Assembly: GCA_009760885.1 (NCBI GenBank)
Contig: CM019718.1
Span: 29,705,030-29,769,029 of the forward strand
From: Achatina immaculata
Lineage: Eukaryota > Mollusca > Gastropoda > Stylommatophora > Achatinidae
Length of the DNA: 64,000 bases
Direction: 5' to 3'
The position numbers were made by a program, and so were the translations under genes. The notes beneath the pieces are model-generated. The model saw only the letters and a program-made list of their open reading frames with translations, had not been told where the DNA came from and ran no database searches. The stretch's first letter is position 1, and the number at the start of each line of letters is the position of its first letter. Shown here piece after piece: positions 9,410-21,352 of this stretch.

Positions 9410-12400
9410 TTCAGTTTACCTTCAGTGTTGCCACAATCTCATTGTTTTCATTCTCTCAACTTACCTTCAACGTTCCCACAATCTCATTGTTTTCATTCTC
9501 TCAACTTACCTTCAATGTTGCCACAATCTCATTGTTCTAATTCTCTCAACTTACCTTCAACGTTCCCACAATCTCATTGTTTTCATTCCCTCAACTTACC
9601 TTCAATGTTGCCACAATCTCATTGTTCTCATTCCCTCAACTGTAATTCAGTGTTGCCACAATATCATTGTTCTCATTCCCTCAACTTACCTTCAATGTTC
9701 CCACAATCTCATTGTTCTCATTCACTCAACTTACCTTCAACGTTCCCACAATCTCATTGTTCTAATTCTCTCAACTTACCTTCAACGTTCCCACAATCTC
9801 ATTGTTCTAATTCTCTCAACTTACCTTCAACGTTCCCACAATCTCATTGTTCTCATTCCCTCAACTTATCTTCAACGTTGCCACAATCTCATTGTTCTCA
9901 TTCCCTCAACTTACCTTCAACGTTGCCACAATCTCATTGTTCTCATTCCCTCAACTTACCTTCAATGTTGCCACAATATCATTGTTCTCATTCTCTCAAC
10001 TTACCTTCAATGTTGCCACAATCTCATTGTTCTCATTCACTCAACTTACCTTCAATGTTGCCACAATCTCATTGTTCTCATTCCCTCAACTTACCTTCAA
10101 TGTTGCCACAATCTCATTGTTCTCATTCCCTCAACTTACCTTCAATGTTGCCACAATCTCATTGTTTTCATTCCCTCAACTTACCATTAATGTTGCCACA
10201 ATCTCATTGTTTTCATTCCCTCAACTTACCTTCAATGTTGCCACAATCTCATTGTTCTCATTCACTCAACTTACCTTCAATGTTGCCACAATCTCATTGT
10301 TTTCATTCACTCAACTTACCTTCAATGTTGCCACAATCTCATTGTTCTCATTCTCTCAACTTACCTTCAACGTTGCCACAATCTCATTGTTCTCATTCCC
10401 TCAACGTATCTTCAACGTTCCCACAATCTCATTGTTCTCATTCCCTCAACTTACCTTCAACGTTGCCACAATCTCATTGTTCTCATTCTCTCAACTTACC
10501 TTCAATGTTGCCACAATCTCATTGTTTTCATTCCCTCAACTTACCTTTAATGTTGCCACAATCTCATTGTTTTCATTCCCTCAACTTACCTTCAATGTTG
10601 CCACAATCTCATTGTTCTCATTCCCTCAACTTACTTTCAATGTTGCCACAATCTCATTGTTCTCATTCCCTCAACTTACTTTCAATGTTCCCATAATCTC
10701 ATTGTTTTCATTCCCTCAACTTACCTTCAATGTTGCCACAATCTCATTGTTCTCATTCCCTCAACTTACCTTCAATGTTGCCACAATCTCATTGTTCTCA
10801 TTCCCTCAACTTACCTTCAATGTTGCCACAATCTCATTGTTCTAATTCCATCAACTTACCTTCAATGTTGCCACAATCTCATTGTTCTAATTCCATCAAC
10901 TTACCTTCAACGTTCCCACAATCTCATTGTTCTAATTCTCTCAACTTACCTTCAACGTTCCCACAATCTCATTGTTCTCATTCCCTCAACTTATCTTCAA
11001 CGTTGCCACAATCTCATTGTTCTCATTCCCTCAACTTACCTTCAACGTTGCCACAATCTCATTGTTCTCATTCCCTCAACTTACCTTCAATGTTGCCACA
11101 ATATCATTGTTCTCATTCTCTCAACTTACCTTCAATGTTGCCACAATCTCATTGTTCTCATTCACTCAACTTACCTTCAATGTTGCCACAATCTCATTGT
11201 TCTCATTCCCTCAACTTACCTTCAATGTTGCCACAATCTCATTGTTCTCATTCCCTCAACTTACCTTCAATGTTGCCACAATCTCATTGTTTTCATTCCC
11301 TCAACTTACCATTAATGTTGCCACAATCTCATTGTTTTCATTCCCTCAACTTACCTTCAATGTTGCCACAATCTCATTGTTCTCATTCACTCAACTTACC
11401 TTCAATGTTGCCACAATCTCATTGTTTTCATTCACTCAACTTACCTTCAATGTTGCCACAATCTCATTGTTCTCATTCTCTCAACTTACCTTCAACGTTG
11501 CCACAATCTCATTGTTCTCATTCCCTCAACGTATCTTCAACGTTCCCACAATCTCATTGTTCTCATTCCCTCAACTTACCTTCAACGTTGCCACAATCTC
11601 ATTGTTCTCATTCTCTCAACTTACCTTCAATGTTGCCACAATCTCATTGTTTTCATTCCCTCAACTTACCTTTAATGTTGCCACAATCTCATTGTTTTCA
11701 TTCCCTCAACTTACCTTCAATGTTGCCACAATCTCATTGTTCTCATTCCCTCAACTTACTTTCAATGTTGCCACAATCTCATTGTTCTCATTCCCTCAAC
11801 TTACTTTCAATGTTCCCATAATCTCATTGTTTTCATTCCCTCAACTTACCTTCAATGTTGCCACAATCTCATTGTTCTCATTCCCTCAACTTACCTTCAA
11901 TGTTGCCACAATCTCATTGTTCTCATTCCCTCAACTTACCTTCAATGTTGCCACAATCTCATTGTTCTAATTCCATCAACTTACCTTCAATGTTGCCACA
12001 ATCTCATTGTTCTAATTCCATCAACTTACCTTCAATGTTGCCACAACCTCATTGTTCTCATTCCCTCAACTTACCTTCAGCGTTGCCACAATCTCATTGT
12101 TCTCATTCTCTCAACTTACCTTCAACGTTGCCACAATCTCATTGTTCTCATTCTCTCAATTTACCTTCAATGTTGCCACAATCTCATTGTTTTCATTCCC
12201 TCAACTTACCTTCAATGTTGCCACAATCTCATTGTTTTCATTCCCTCAACTTACCTTCAACGTTGCCACAATCTCATTGTTCTCATTCTCTCAACTTACC
12301 TTCAATGTTGCCACAATCTCATTGTTCTCATTCTCTCAATTTACCTTCTATGTTGCCACAATCTCATTGTTCTCATTCTCTCAACTTACCTTCAATGTTG

Positions 12401-12534
12401 CCACAATCTCATTGTTCTCATTCTCTCAACTTACCTTCAATGTTGCCACAATCTCATTGTTCTCATTCTCTCAACTTACCTTCAATGTTGCCACAATCTC
12501 ATTGTTCTCATTCCCTCAACTTACCTTCAATGTT
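9410..12534. repeat. Giant 45-bp minisatellite with internal 1125-bp duplication
   Basis: About 69 units of TTCTCTCAACTTACCTTCAA plus TGTTGCCACAATCTCATTGTTCTCA split as 20+25 bases. The period is a multiple of 3 with no stop in two frames, which produces very long spurious ORFs. About 9775-10905 and 10900-12030 are the same series of unit variants displaced by exactly 1125 bp (25 units), including the rare variants TTACCATTAATG, CAACGTATCTTC and TTCCCATAATC. Confidence 0.95.
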
Positions 12535-12544
12535 GAAAACAGGG

Positions 12545-13400
12545 AAACTTTCTTTTTAAACACAAGATACAGTGAAGACTTAGACGTTCAACGCAATCCA
12601 CTCTAGGAGACATTTCCATTTTCCAGTTATTCGACTTCCCAGTTTCATTTCCCCATAAGAAATAATGTCAATTCAATGAATCCGCTCCAGACCTCCAAAA
12701 CTTACCCATTAACCCATTATAAAACATTTAAGTACAGATATTGCTTATTTAAACCTGTATAATAATGCTAATATGCATTAAATCATAGATTATATTATAA
12801 AATTGTTAACAATAACAACATCTTACATTTATACAAACCATCAAAAGTTTCTCTACTTCTTCCATTGCAGGGGATCTTTTTCTGGTAAAGATTTTAACCC
12901 TTTGGCCGCATTAGCTGCTTTAATGGCTTCCTTGTTCTTTAGTATGGTCGATATGGTCGACTTAGCCGTCCCGCGTTAAACAGCCAGCTCTGATACCCGT
13001 GTACCACTTTCCAATTTAGTGATAAGTTCCTTTTTTCAGTTCTATCATGGCCGTTATATTCTTCCTCTCAGGCTTTTCAGAACTGATAACTTTCTTTTGT
13101 GCCATTATGAATGCGTGATTTTAAAGATTAATGTTGTTTTTTTTTAATCCAAAGAAATACCAAGAAAAAAAAGTACACTTGGGGAAAACACTTGGGAAAA
13201 CACACACTGAATTTTGTAGATCCTCATTGAACAGAAGTCGCGGGAGAAATGACCACGTGATTCTTTTCCTTCGGTAATTTTTGTTCGAGATTCAAACCGA
13301 ATTTCCTGTGAATTTTTTGGTGGAGTTTCACGTTGTTCGAGTATCACAGCGTTCAACTTTCGCGGGTCCAGTGTATTCACTTGAAACAACAGAAGTGCGG
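12545..13400 (-). mobile_element. Tigger/pogo-type DNA transposon, internally deleted
   Basis: On the minus strand from 13107 the start MAQKKVISSEKPERKN leads into the CENP-B/psq-type helix-turn-helix (GTAKSTISTILKNKEAIKAA, about 12906-12965) of Tigger transposases. There is one extra A frameshifting near 13035 and a TAA at about 12976. The DDE domain is gone. Sequence near 13290-13370 (GTTCGAGATTCAAACCGAA, GTTGTTCGAGTATC) and 12610-12710 (CCCCATAAGAAATAATG, CGCTCCAGACCTCC) resembles the two untranslated ends of Tigger elements. The terminal repeats are only approximate. Confidence 0.7.
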
Positions 13401-13439
13401 ATAACGTGAAGACAACAAGGGAATCTTAGGCAGCAGACT

Positions 13440-14010
13440 TCACGGGGCGGTCAGATACTGGAAGCGGAGTTGAAATGGCGTCCATGAAAGTGGGAACACC
13501 ACTAAGAGCGCGAGAAGAACAAAAGTATACCGACCAGGACGAAAGGTCCACAGACAGGTTGGCAGTAGAAAAGTCGACGCCAGATAGTAGACCGACGAAG
13601 AAGCCAGATAGTAGACCGACGACGACGCCTCATAGTAGACGACGACGATGCCAGGTAGTAGACCACCGATGACGACGCCAAACAGTAAGCCGATGACGAC
13701 GCCGCCAGATAGACCACCGACAACGACGCCAGATAGAAGCCGACGACGACGATGACGACGACGCCAGATAGTAGACCACCGACGACGACGACGAAGCCGA
13801 CGCCGCCAGATAGACCGATGACGACGACGCCAGATAGTAAGCCGACGACGACGATGACGACGCCGCCAGATAGTAAGCCGACGACGACGATGACGACGCC
13901 GCCAGATAGACCGACGACGACGACGCCTGATAGTAGGCCGACAACGTCGACAATTCCAGATTCCCTGTTTCTGATACGGACATTTGAGGGTGACAGGTAT
14001 GTTCTCCGAC
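13440..14010. repeat. GAC/ACG-rich low-complexity tract, exon-like at its right end
   Basis: From 13580 to 13945 the sequence is built from CGACGACGACGCCAGATAGT-like units, giving Thr/Pro/Asp-rich frames on + and Ser/Arg-rich frames on -. The + frame 13752-14027 leaves the repeat into PDSLFLIRTFEGDR and meets GACAG|GTATGT near 13997, a good donor context. I cannot tell a mucin-like exon from a trinucleotide-rich minisatellite. Confidence 0.5.
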
Positions 14011-14029
14011 GTCAAGTTACAGTCTAGTT

Positions 14030-14540
14030 CACTTTGATTTTCTGTGGGCCTTCAACAAGTCCCATGCCACCCTCACCTCCCCACCCCTTTTTTCAATTGC
14101 TTTTTTAACCTATGGCCCCTTCAACTATCTTGTGGCCCTGGAAGGGCCCTGTTGAGAAACACGGCTGTAGACGGAACCTTGTACAGTGCTCTCCTGAATT
14201 TTGTCTCTGCTAAGAAAAACAGAAAGAAAAAAGAGTTTTTATCTTCATCGTTCGGCCAATTTTAAATATTGAACACATTCATATTTTTCTTGTTGCTAGA
14301 GCGAGTTTAAAGGATAAATTAAACACTGGTTTGTCTTATCTTCCTTCCAGTTTGGTGCTTTCATCAAACGAATCATTAAGGCAGCTACTTTTATGTTTGT
14401 TCACCTTTTAACAACATTAGACCTGTCCTGGATCGATTGCCTGGCTTGTCCACATCGATAGTCCTGCGGGCTGTTTTCTCAGATTTAGACAAGACAGAAT
14501 CTTTTGAATGTTAGAATCTGTCAGGCTCTGTTTTAGGTTC
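14030..14540. other. No recognisable feature
   Basis: Unique sequence with poly-pyrimidine patches. No gene or repeat recognised. Confidence 0.4.
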
Positions 14541-14544
14541 ATGT

Positions 14545-15575
14545 ATGCCACGGGCGAAGTTTAGATGTGTGTGGGATTCATGTATGACATGGACTAAGTT
14601 TAGATGTTTGTGAGATTCATGTGTGACATGGACTAAGTTTAGATGTTTGTGAGATTCATGTATGACATGGACTAAGTTTAGATGTTTGTGAGATTCATGT
14701 ATGACATGGACTAAGTTTAGATGTGTGTGTGAGATTCATGTATGACATGGACTAAGTTTAGATGTTTGTGAGATTCATGTGTGACATGGACTAAGTTTAG
14801 ATGTTTGTGAGATTCATGTATGACATGGACTAAGTTTAGATGTTTGTGAGATTCATGTATGATATGGACTAAGTTTAGATGTTTGTGAGATTCATGTATG
14901 ACATGGACTAAGTTTAGATGTTTGTGAGATTCATGTATGATATGGACTAAGTTTAGATGTTTGTGAGATTCATGTATGACATGGACTAAGTTTAGATGTT
15001 TGTGAGATTCATGTGTGACATGGACTAAGTTTAGATGTTTGTGAGATTCATGTATGACATGGACTAAGTTTAGATGTTTGTGAGATTCATGTATGACATG
15101 GACTAAGTTTAGATGTGTGTGTGAGATTCATGTATGACATGGACTAAGTTTAGATGTTTGTGAGATTCATGTGTGACATGGACTAAGTTTAGATGTTTGT
15201 GAGATTCATGTATGACATGGACTAAGTTTAGATGTGTGTGTGAGATTCATGTATGACATGGACTAAGTTTAGATGTGTGTGTGAGATTCATGTATGACAT
15301 GGACTAAGTTTAGATGTGTGTGTGAGATTCATGTATGACATGGACTAAGTTTAGATGTTTGTGAGATTCATGTGTGACATGGACTAAGTTTATATGTTTG
15401 TGAGATTCATGTATGATATGGACTAAGTTTAGATGTTTGTGAGATTCATGTATGACATGGACTAAGTTTAGATGTTTGTGAGATTCATGTATGACATGGA
15501 CTAAGTTTAGATGTTTGTGAGATTCATGTGTGACATGGACTAAGTTTTGATGTTTGTGAGATTCATTTATGCCTC
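14545..15575. repeat. 39/41-bp minisatellite
   Basis: About 26 units of GATGTTTGTGAGATTCATGT plus ATGACATGGACTAAGTTTA. A 41-bp variant with GTGTGTGTGAG recurs in a patterned way (near 14722, 15114, 15235, 15277, 15319), so blocks of units have been copied together. Confidence 0.93.
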
Positions 15576-15599
15576 TGCCTTAGGTTTAAATGTTTGTCA

Positions 15600-16525
15600 A
15601 GTCTATGTATATTATGAGACAACATCTCGATGTTTGTCTGTCTGTCTAAGTATATCATAAGCTAACACAATCTTATCTGTCTGTCTGTCTAAGTATATCA
15701 TGAGCCAACACAATCTTGTTCGTTTGTCTGTCTAAGTATATCATGAGTTAACACAGTCTTGTTTGTCTGTCTGTCTGTCTGTCTTATCTATGTGTATCAT
15801 GTGCTAACACAGTCTTGTTTGTCTGTCTGTCTGTCTTATCTATATATATCATATGCTTACACAGTCTTGTCTGTCTGTCTGATCTTTATATATCATGAGC
15901 TAAAACAGTCCTTTTTGTCTGTCTGTCTGGATCTTTGTATATCATATGCTAATATGACTTTGTCAAGCTGTCTGGCAAGTCCTTATAAATCATAAGGTGT
16001 GATTATGTCTAGCTGTTTGTCTGGTCTATGCGTATCATGATCTAATATAACCTTTTCTAGCTATTTGTCTGGTCTATGTATATCATGAGCTAATATAATC
16101 TTAACTGGCTGTTTGTCTGGTCTATGTATATCATGAGCTAATATAACCTTGTCTAGCTGTTTGTCTGGTCTATGTATATCTTGAGCTAATATAACCTTAA
16201 CTGGTTGTTTATCTGATCTATGTATATCATGAGCTAATTATAACCTTGTCTAGCTTTTTGTCTGGTCTATGTATATCTTGAGCTAATATAACCTTAACTG
16301 GCTGTTTGTCTGATCTATGTATATCATGAGCTGATATAACCTTAACCGGCTGTTTGTCTGGTCTATGTATATCATGAGCTAATATAACCTTAACTGGCTG
16401 TTTGTCTGGTCTATGTATATCATGGAGTAACCCAACTAGGTCCAGCGACTTATTAGTTCCATGTATCTCATAGTCTAACATGATCTAGATCTAGCTGTTT
16501 GTCGGATCCATATATCATGAACTAA
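15600..16525. repeat. Degenerate 40-47-bp minisatellite
   Basis: Units contain GTCTGTCTAAGTATATCATG plus AGCTAACACAATCTT, drifting rightwards to TGTTTGTCTGGTCTATGTAT plus ATCATGAGCTAATATAACCTTAACTGGC split as shown. The same family resumes at 17005 after an interruption. Confidence 0.85.
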
Positions 16526-16529
16526 CACG

Positions 16530-17004
16530 ACTAAGTTTATCTCAGTAATCGCCTTAACCGGTAATTTATATAACCGATTAAAAACGAGAAAAATGACACT
16601 TTATGATGTCGTCGGTTACTGTAACTGGTTTATATTATCAAAAACCTGGCAACACGCAATCAGTTAAATCAGTTGCAGGATAATCAGGCCAGAAGATGAT
16701 GATGTTCAGTGTGAATGAAGGAGAATAAGTCAGTTTTGACTTTGTCTCAGAATGTGAGCATATTGTAAATATTATATCTCGCCAGTAATAACATTTAAAA
16801 AAAAAAAAAAGAAACAATTCGCGGGAACATTTACTATCCGCTGATGGTTATAAAGTATGTTTAGTTTTACATTCAAATAAGCGTATAAGATACTGAATGT
16901 TGTGTTGACAAATCCGATATTTCGGAAAGTGCTTTGTGCAAGTTGAAAGGCAGTTATAAGTGTACTGGTTTCGAGAATCTTAGAGCGATCATTATCTGTT
17001 GGGA
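16530..17004. other. Unique segment splitting a minisatellite
   Basis: About 470 bp of non-repetitive sequence with an internal poly-A tract (16797-16810) lies between two arrays of the same repeat family. It may be an insertion, but no target duplication or coding remnant was recognised. Confidence 0.4.
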
Positions 17005-17395
17005 CAGTGTGTATCATGAGCTAACATGACCAAGTCTATCTGCCGGGTCCATGTTTATTATTATGAGCTAACACGAGCAAGTCTATCTGTCAGGTCCATG
17101 TATATTATGAGCTAACATGACTAAGTCTATCTGTCAGGATCATGTATATCATGAGCTAACACGAGCAAGTCTATCTGTCAGGGTCATGTATATCATGAGC
17201 TAACACGAGCAAGTCTATCTGTCAGGTCCATGTATATTATGAGCTAACATGACTAAGTCTATCTGTCAGGATCATGTATATCATGAGCTAACACGATCAA
17301 GTCTATCTGTCGGGTCCATGTATATCATGAGCTAACACGAGCAAGTCAATCTGTCGGGTCCATGTATATCATGAGCTAACACGAGCAAGTCTATG
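17005..17395. repeat. 43-44-bp minisatellite
   Basis: Nine units of GTCTATCTGTCAGGTCCATG plus TATATCATGAGCTAACACGAGCAA split as shown. It belongs to the family of 15600-16525 but is much more homogeneous. Confidence 0.9.
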
Positions 17396-17399
17396 ACTG

Positions 17400-17947
17400 T
17401 TCAATTCCAGGCTGAATTTGAACAAACCTAACTCACAATTAAGACAATCTGTACATGACGTAATCTATAATCAATACTCCCATTTAACAAGATCGATCAA
17501 TGGTTACATCCTCTAGCTAAAGTTCTTCAATATTTCAGCGCTTTAAGACTAAAATCGTGCGTTATGGCTGCCATATTAACTCTGTCACGCCATATGCTCC
17601 TGCACGTGCCACCGCCCACCCCGCAGGGACATATATAAATAATAGTTCGTTTGTATTTTTAAATATAATTTTATATTAAAAAAAAATAATTTTATATGGT
17701 TGTATAAAGCTATTTTTAATGTCAGTTTTATTGATTAAACATCTTTTTTTTTCTTCCACAAAGGCCCCCTCACCCACCCGCTTTACCCTCCAAAAAAAGC
17801 ACTAGGTGGCCCCGGGGAGCGATGCACCTCCCCCACCCCTTCTTCTCTTTGACGTGCATGTGTGCATGAGAGAGAGAAGGATGGAGAGATAGAGTGGGAG
17901 AGGAGGAGGAAGAGAGAGGGGGAGAGTGATAAAGGGAGAGAGAGAAT
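17400..17947. other. No recognisable gene; GA-rich tract at right
   Basis: Unique sequence, a T/A-rich patch near 17650-17750, then a GAGAGA-rich low-complexity stretch 17860-17945. Confidence 0.4.
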
Positions 17948-18036
17948 GAATGAATGAATAATCTTTATTTTTAAAAGGTAAAGAATTGGGCACGCAGGCC
18001 CGTCTTACATTCTGCCCTTCATCACTCCATCTTTCA
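17948..18036 (-). repeat. Interspersed element E2 (copy 1), (GAAT)n-tailed
   Basis: On the minus strand: GGGCAGAATGTAAGACGGGC, CTGCGTGCCCAATTCTTTAC, then TTTTAAAAATAAAG and (ATTC)n. A second copy at 46600-46690 has the same body but ends in (ATCT)n. This looks like the 3' end of a retroelement with a simple-repeat tail. Confidence 0.7.
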
Positions 18037-18442
18037 TTCTTCCCACACACTCGATTTAATGCAAGTATACAAGTTACATTAGGAAAAAACATATCAAAAG
18101 AGTGTAAGATTTAACTATTACATTCAGAGTAAAAGAGAAGAAGTAATTAACCTAATAAAATAGCTCTCACACATACATACACACAGACATATACATAAAC
18201 AAAAATACATTGTAAATACAGCCCTTCTAACATATGCTTTTTTAACAAACATTAAAATAATTTCTAATAATATCTAACAAGTTGCTTTTCGAACTATGTC
18301 ATTTTAGTACTTGATGGTTGGCGAGTCATGGGTTGAGAGATTGCTGGTTATTTTATGGAGGCATATAATAACAAGCAAGTAAATAATGAAACAGGTTTGA
18401 GTTAATAGATGAAGTGTTACTAATGGATTTTAAATGAGAGAA

Positions 18443-18488
<46 letters not shown>

Positions 18489-18985
18489 GTATTATGAAAC
18501 CTGACGCGTGTAACATACAGTTTATTCATCAGTTATTCGTGAGCATATTTTCATTTTTTTTTCAAGAAAGAAGGCGGAGTTTATGACTTGTTTTGTTTTT
18601 CCTTCTGTGAATAAAAATATCTACGTGTCCACGCCGTTGGCAACGAAACAAACAAAAACATGCTCCTTATTAATCTGTGAACATCGAGTACGCTTTTGAT
18701 AGAATTGATCCAGATCATGACAATGTCATTACTTGCACATTTTCTTGCAAATAATCTCTCTACAAGGGTGAAATACGCACTCAGAGGAAACCTGCTAGGG
18801 GGTGGGGCGCTCTAGGCGGACATTGGGTTAAAAAAATAGTATATATAAAACTTCCCCTCAAAGGTCAGCACTGCGCTTTCCTGAGGTCTGCACCCTAGTT
18901 GGCTGCAAGTTGCTTAATGGTGGCACCGACTTTATATGAACTTCTTCTTCTTCTTCGCTCGCTTCTACCATCAAGACCGCCCCGT
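18037..18985. other. No recognisable gene; (GA)n at 18445-18488
   Basis: AT-rich unique sequence with a 44-bp GA microsatellite. The end of the interval (18840-18985) contains a CTTCTTCTTCTTC patch. Confidence 0.4.
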
Positions 18986-19146
18986 GATCCTACTGAATTT
19001 ACTCCTGTGGTCCCCCTGTAGTCTCCAGAAGGACCACACGAGATCCCTGAGAGGACTACAAGAGGTTCAGAGTATCCCAGGGCTTGAGCCTGTATTCTTG
19101 GTTGGTCTCAGAAGCGGGATTGCGTGACACCGTGGTTTTCGTTGCA

Positions 19147-19414
19147 CCAGTTCAATCTAGAGTTGGACTTTCTCACCGGAAAACCTCTGCGTGCTTTAGA
19201 TATCAGTATATCCCCGCTGAGTGAGAGGTGGTTGCCCATTTAGCCTAGAGTTGGACTTCCTCACTGGAAAACCTCGACCTGTTTTGGGATACACGTGTAT
19301 CCCAGCCGGGTGAAAGGTGGTTGCCCATCCAGTCCAGCGTTGGACTTTCTCACAGGAAAACCTCAGCGTGATTAGGATGCATACATCCCCGTCGGGTGAG
19401 AGATGGTTGCCTAT
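19147..19414. repeat. Three ~90-bp tandem repeats with covarying hairpins
   Basis: Three units share GTTGGACTTTCTCAC, GGAAAACCTC and GGTTGCC. Within each, an outer stem pairs CTTTCTCAC with GTGAGAG (units 1 and 3) and an inner hairpin is conserved although its sequence differs: 19199-19212 GATAT/ATATC, 19286-19303 a perfect 18-bp palindrome GGGATACACGTGTATCCC, 19375-19388 GGATG/CATCC. Pairing is kept through paired substitutions (A:T to G:C, T:A to C:G). Function unknown: it may be a structured RNA, or hairpins of an unclassified transposon. No protein-coding signal. Confidence 0.7.
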
Positions 19415-19514
19415 CTAGACTGCCCTGGTCCAGTGTCTCCGACTTCAGCAATTTGTGATCGTGGCCGCTACCCTTCCTAGTTGTGACCAGGACGGAGCTT
19501 TTGTCCAAGAGGAC

Positions 19515-20045
19515 GAATCCTCGCCACTAGTAAGTTTCACCCCTGGGTTAAGCCGGTTTAGGCATATTTCACCAGTATGGGTGTATATCGGACGTGGCCG
19601 CCCTCTAGAGCAGAGGTGACGTGGTATGAGTAGCTCTTGCCGCGAGACTACGGGACATACCGATTAAACTTCACTTTATCCTTTCCATCACCTTTTCACA
19701 GCGGGGCCGCCCGGCAACCCTAGTCGCATTTCCGCATTTTCTTCTTTGGCCGGAAGCAGTTTCGCTCCACCCAAGGCACCCGAAGAATCTCGCCAGTAAT
19801 GTCTTAGTTTAACCCCTTGGTTAAGCCGGTTTAGGCAATCTACCCAGTATGGGTATGTATAGGACGTGGCCGTCCTCTAAAGCAGAGGTGCTGTGATTTG
19901 AGTAGTCCTGACCTCGAGACTACTGGTCACTTCACTTAATCCTTCACATTTTCCACGACGGCGCTGCGCAGCAACCCTAATCGCATTTTTCTTCACTAGC
20001 CGGGAAGAGTTTGATCACGCTCGACAGCTGAAGAATCTCGCCACC
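19515..20045. repeat. Two ~250-270-bp structured tandem repeats
   Basis: Unit A 19515-19784, unit B 19785-20032, and a third begins at 20033 with GAATCTCGCCA. Shared blocks include GGTTAAGCCGGTTTAGGCA, CAGTATGGGT, GGACGTGGCCG and CAACCCTA. Three hairpins recur: CACC/GGTG (19570-19583) versus TACCC/GGGTA (19841-19855); CCTCT/AGAGG (19602-19616, 19874-19888); and GTAG/CTAC (19630-19651) versus AGTAGTC/GACTACT (19901-19924). It directly follows the 90-bp repeats and is probably part of the same entity. Not recognised. Confidence 0.65.
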
Positions 20046-20950
20046 AGCGGATATGAGCTTCTAAATGACAACAAATGTTCGTTTTTTTTTTCTTTATATG
20101 ATAAAATGTTAGGAGTTGGCAGTTCTGCCAAATTTACTCGCCTTAAAACTGAACGCAGATTTATACAAAATTGAAAAAAAAGGGGGGCGGGGCGGTGTAA
20201 AGCAAATTCATTTATTGAAAATAGCTTTCACGGAAGAAAGAAAAGTTTTACAGTGAATTCTATACAAGAGAGTACAAAAGACCCGAAAATGTAAATTTGC
20301 CGACAATATCGTTGTCAAGGTACCACAACTCCTTAGAGTTTCTTGTAAACATTTCAAGCTGTTTCTACATTGTCCTGATGTTATCGGATTTAAACATGAT
20401 CGATTACTAATGCCTGGGTGTTGAATATCATAGATGCGCGTCGATGAGATGACGTAGAGAATAGACCTCAACAATAGGAAGGGTCAAGTTAAAGAGCCCT
20501 TTTTTATAGATACAGGTTAAGATCGGTCATGTTTACCCAGGGACATACAGGGCCAAAACAGAACAAAACAAAGCAAGCTGTCAATCAAACATATGAGTGA
20601 AACATCATGCAAATACGGTCGTTGTGAACTAAAACTCACAAAAATGCCTAAAAAAAAACGTCATCGAATATTTTTTTTTAAGTGTAGAAGATGTAAAGAT
20701 GAACACAGCTTAAAGATGGCGTAGAATGGAAGTGCCGTTGAGTTCAGAAGTAAAGACACCCCCTGTTTTAAAAGGTTTCAGCCACGAAATTTTCTTATTT
20801 GAATTTTTAAAAAATCACTGTAACAAAACAGTCAAATACAAAAGTTTAGAAGAGGATAGCTGTTTCCTAGTTTTGCAGCAAGTTTATGTTAGAGGTTGGC
20901 TCTGCTTTTTTTTCTTCTATTTTCTTCATGAATCTGGTGCTGCATAATAC
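20046..20950. other. No recognisable feature
   Basis: Unique AT-rich sequence with short poly-A and poly-G runs (20165-20195). No gene recognised on either strand. Confidence 0.4.
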
Positions 20951-21230
20951 TGACTCTATCTACAAAATCAGGTGATGCATCATACTGACTCTATCTACAA
21001 AATCAGGTGATGCATCATACTGACTCTATCTACAAAATCAGGTGCTACATCATACTGACTCTGTCTAAAAAATCAGGTGCTACATCATACTGACTCTGTC
21101 TACAAAATCAGGTGCTACATCATACTGACTCTATCTACAAAATCAGGTGCTACATCATACTGACTCTGCCTACAAAATCAGGTGCTGCATCGTACTGACT
21201 CTGTCTACAAAATCAGGTGCTACATCATAC
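20951..21230. repeat. 35-bp minisatellite
   Basis: Eight units of CTGACTCTATCTACAAAATC plus AGGTGCTACATCATA. It runs directly into the (ATCT)n tract, and CTATCTA is present in the unit, so the microsatellite may have grown from it. Confidence 0.92.
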
Positions 21231-21321
<91 letters not shown>

Positions 21322-21352
21322 CGTCCGTCTGTCTGTCTGTCTGTCTATCTAT
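21229..21352. repeat. (ATCT)n microsatellite
   Basis: About 30 perfect ATCT units, changing to (GTCT)n near 21320 and back. Confidence 0.97.

Noticed and set aside
9274..12606. Very long ORFs (up to 442 codons) across the 45-bp array
   Set aside because: The period is divisible by 3 and the unit lacks stops in two frames, so the ORFs are arithmetic consequences of the repeat. No start context, composition or conservation supports a protein.
20208..20474. 88-codon minus-strand ORF
   Set aside because: No family resemblance and no supporting signals; consistent with chance in this length of sequence.
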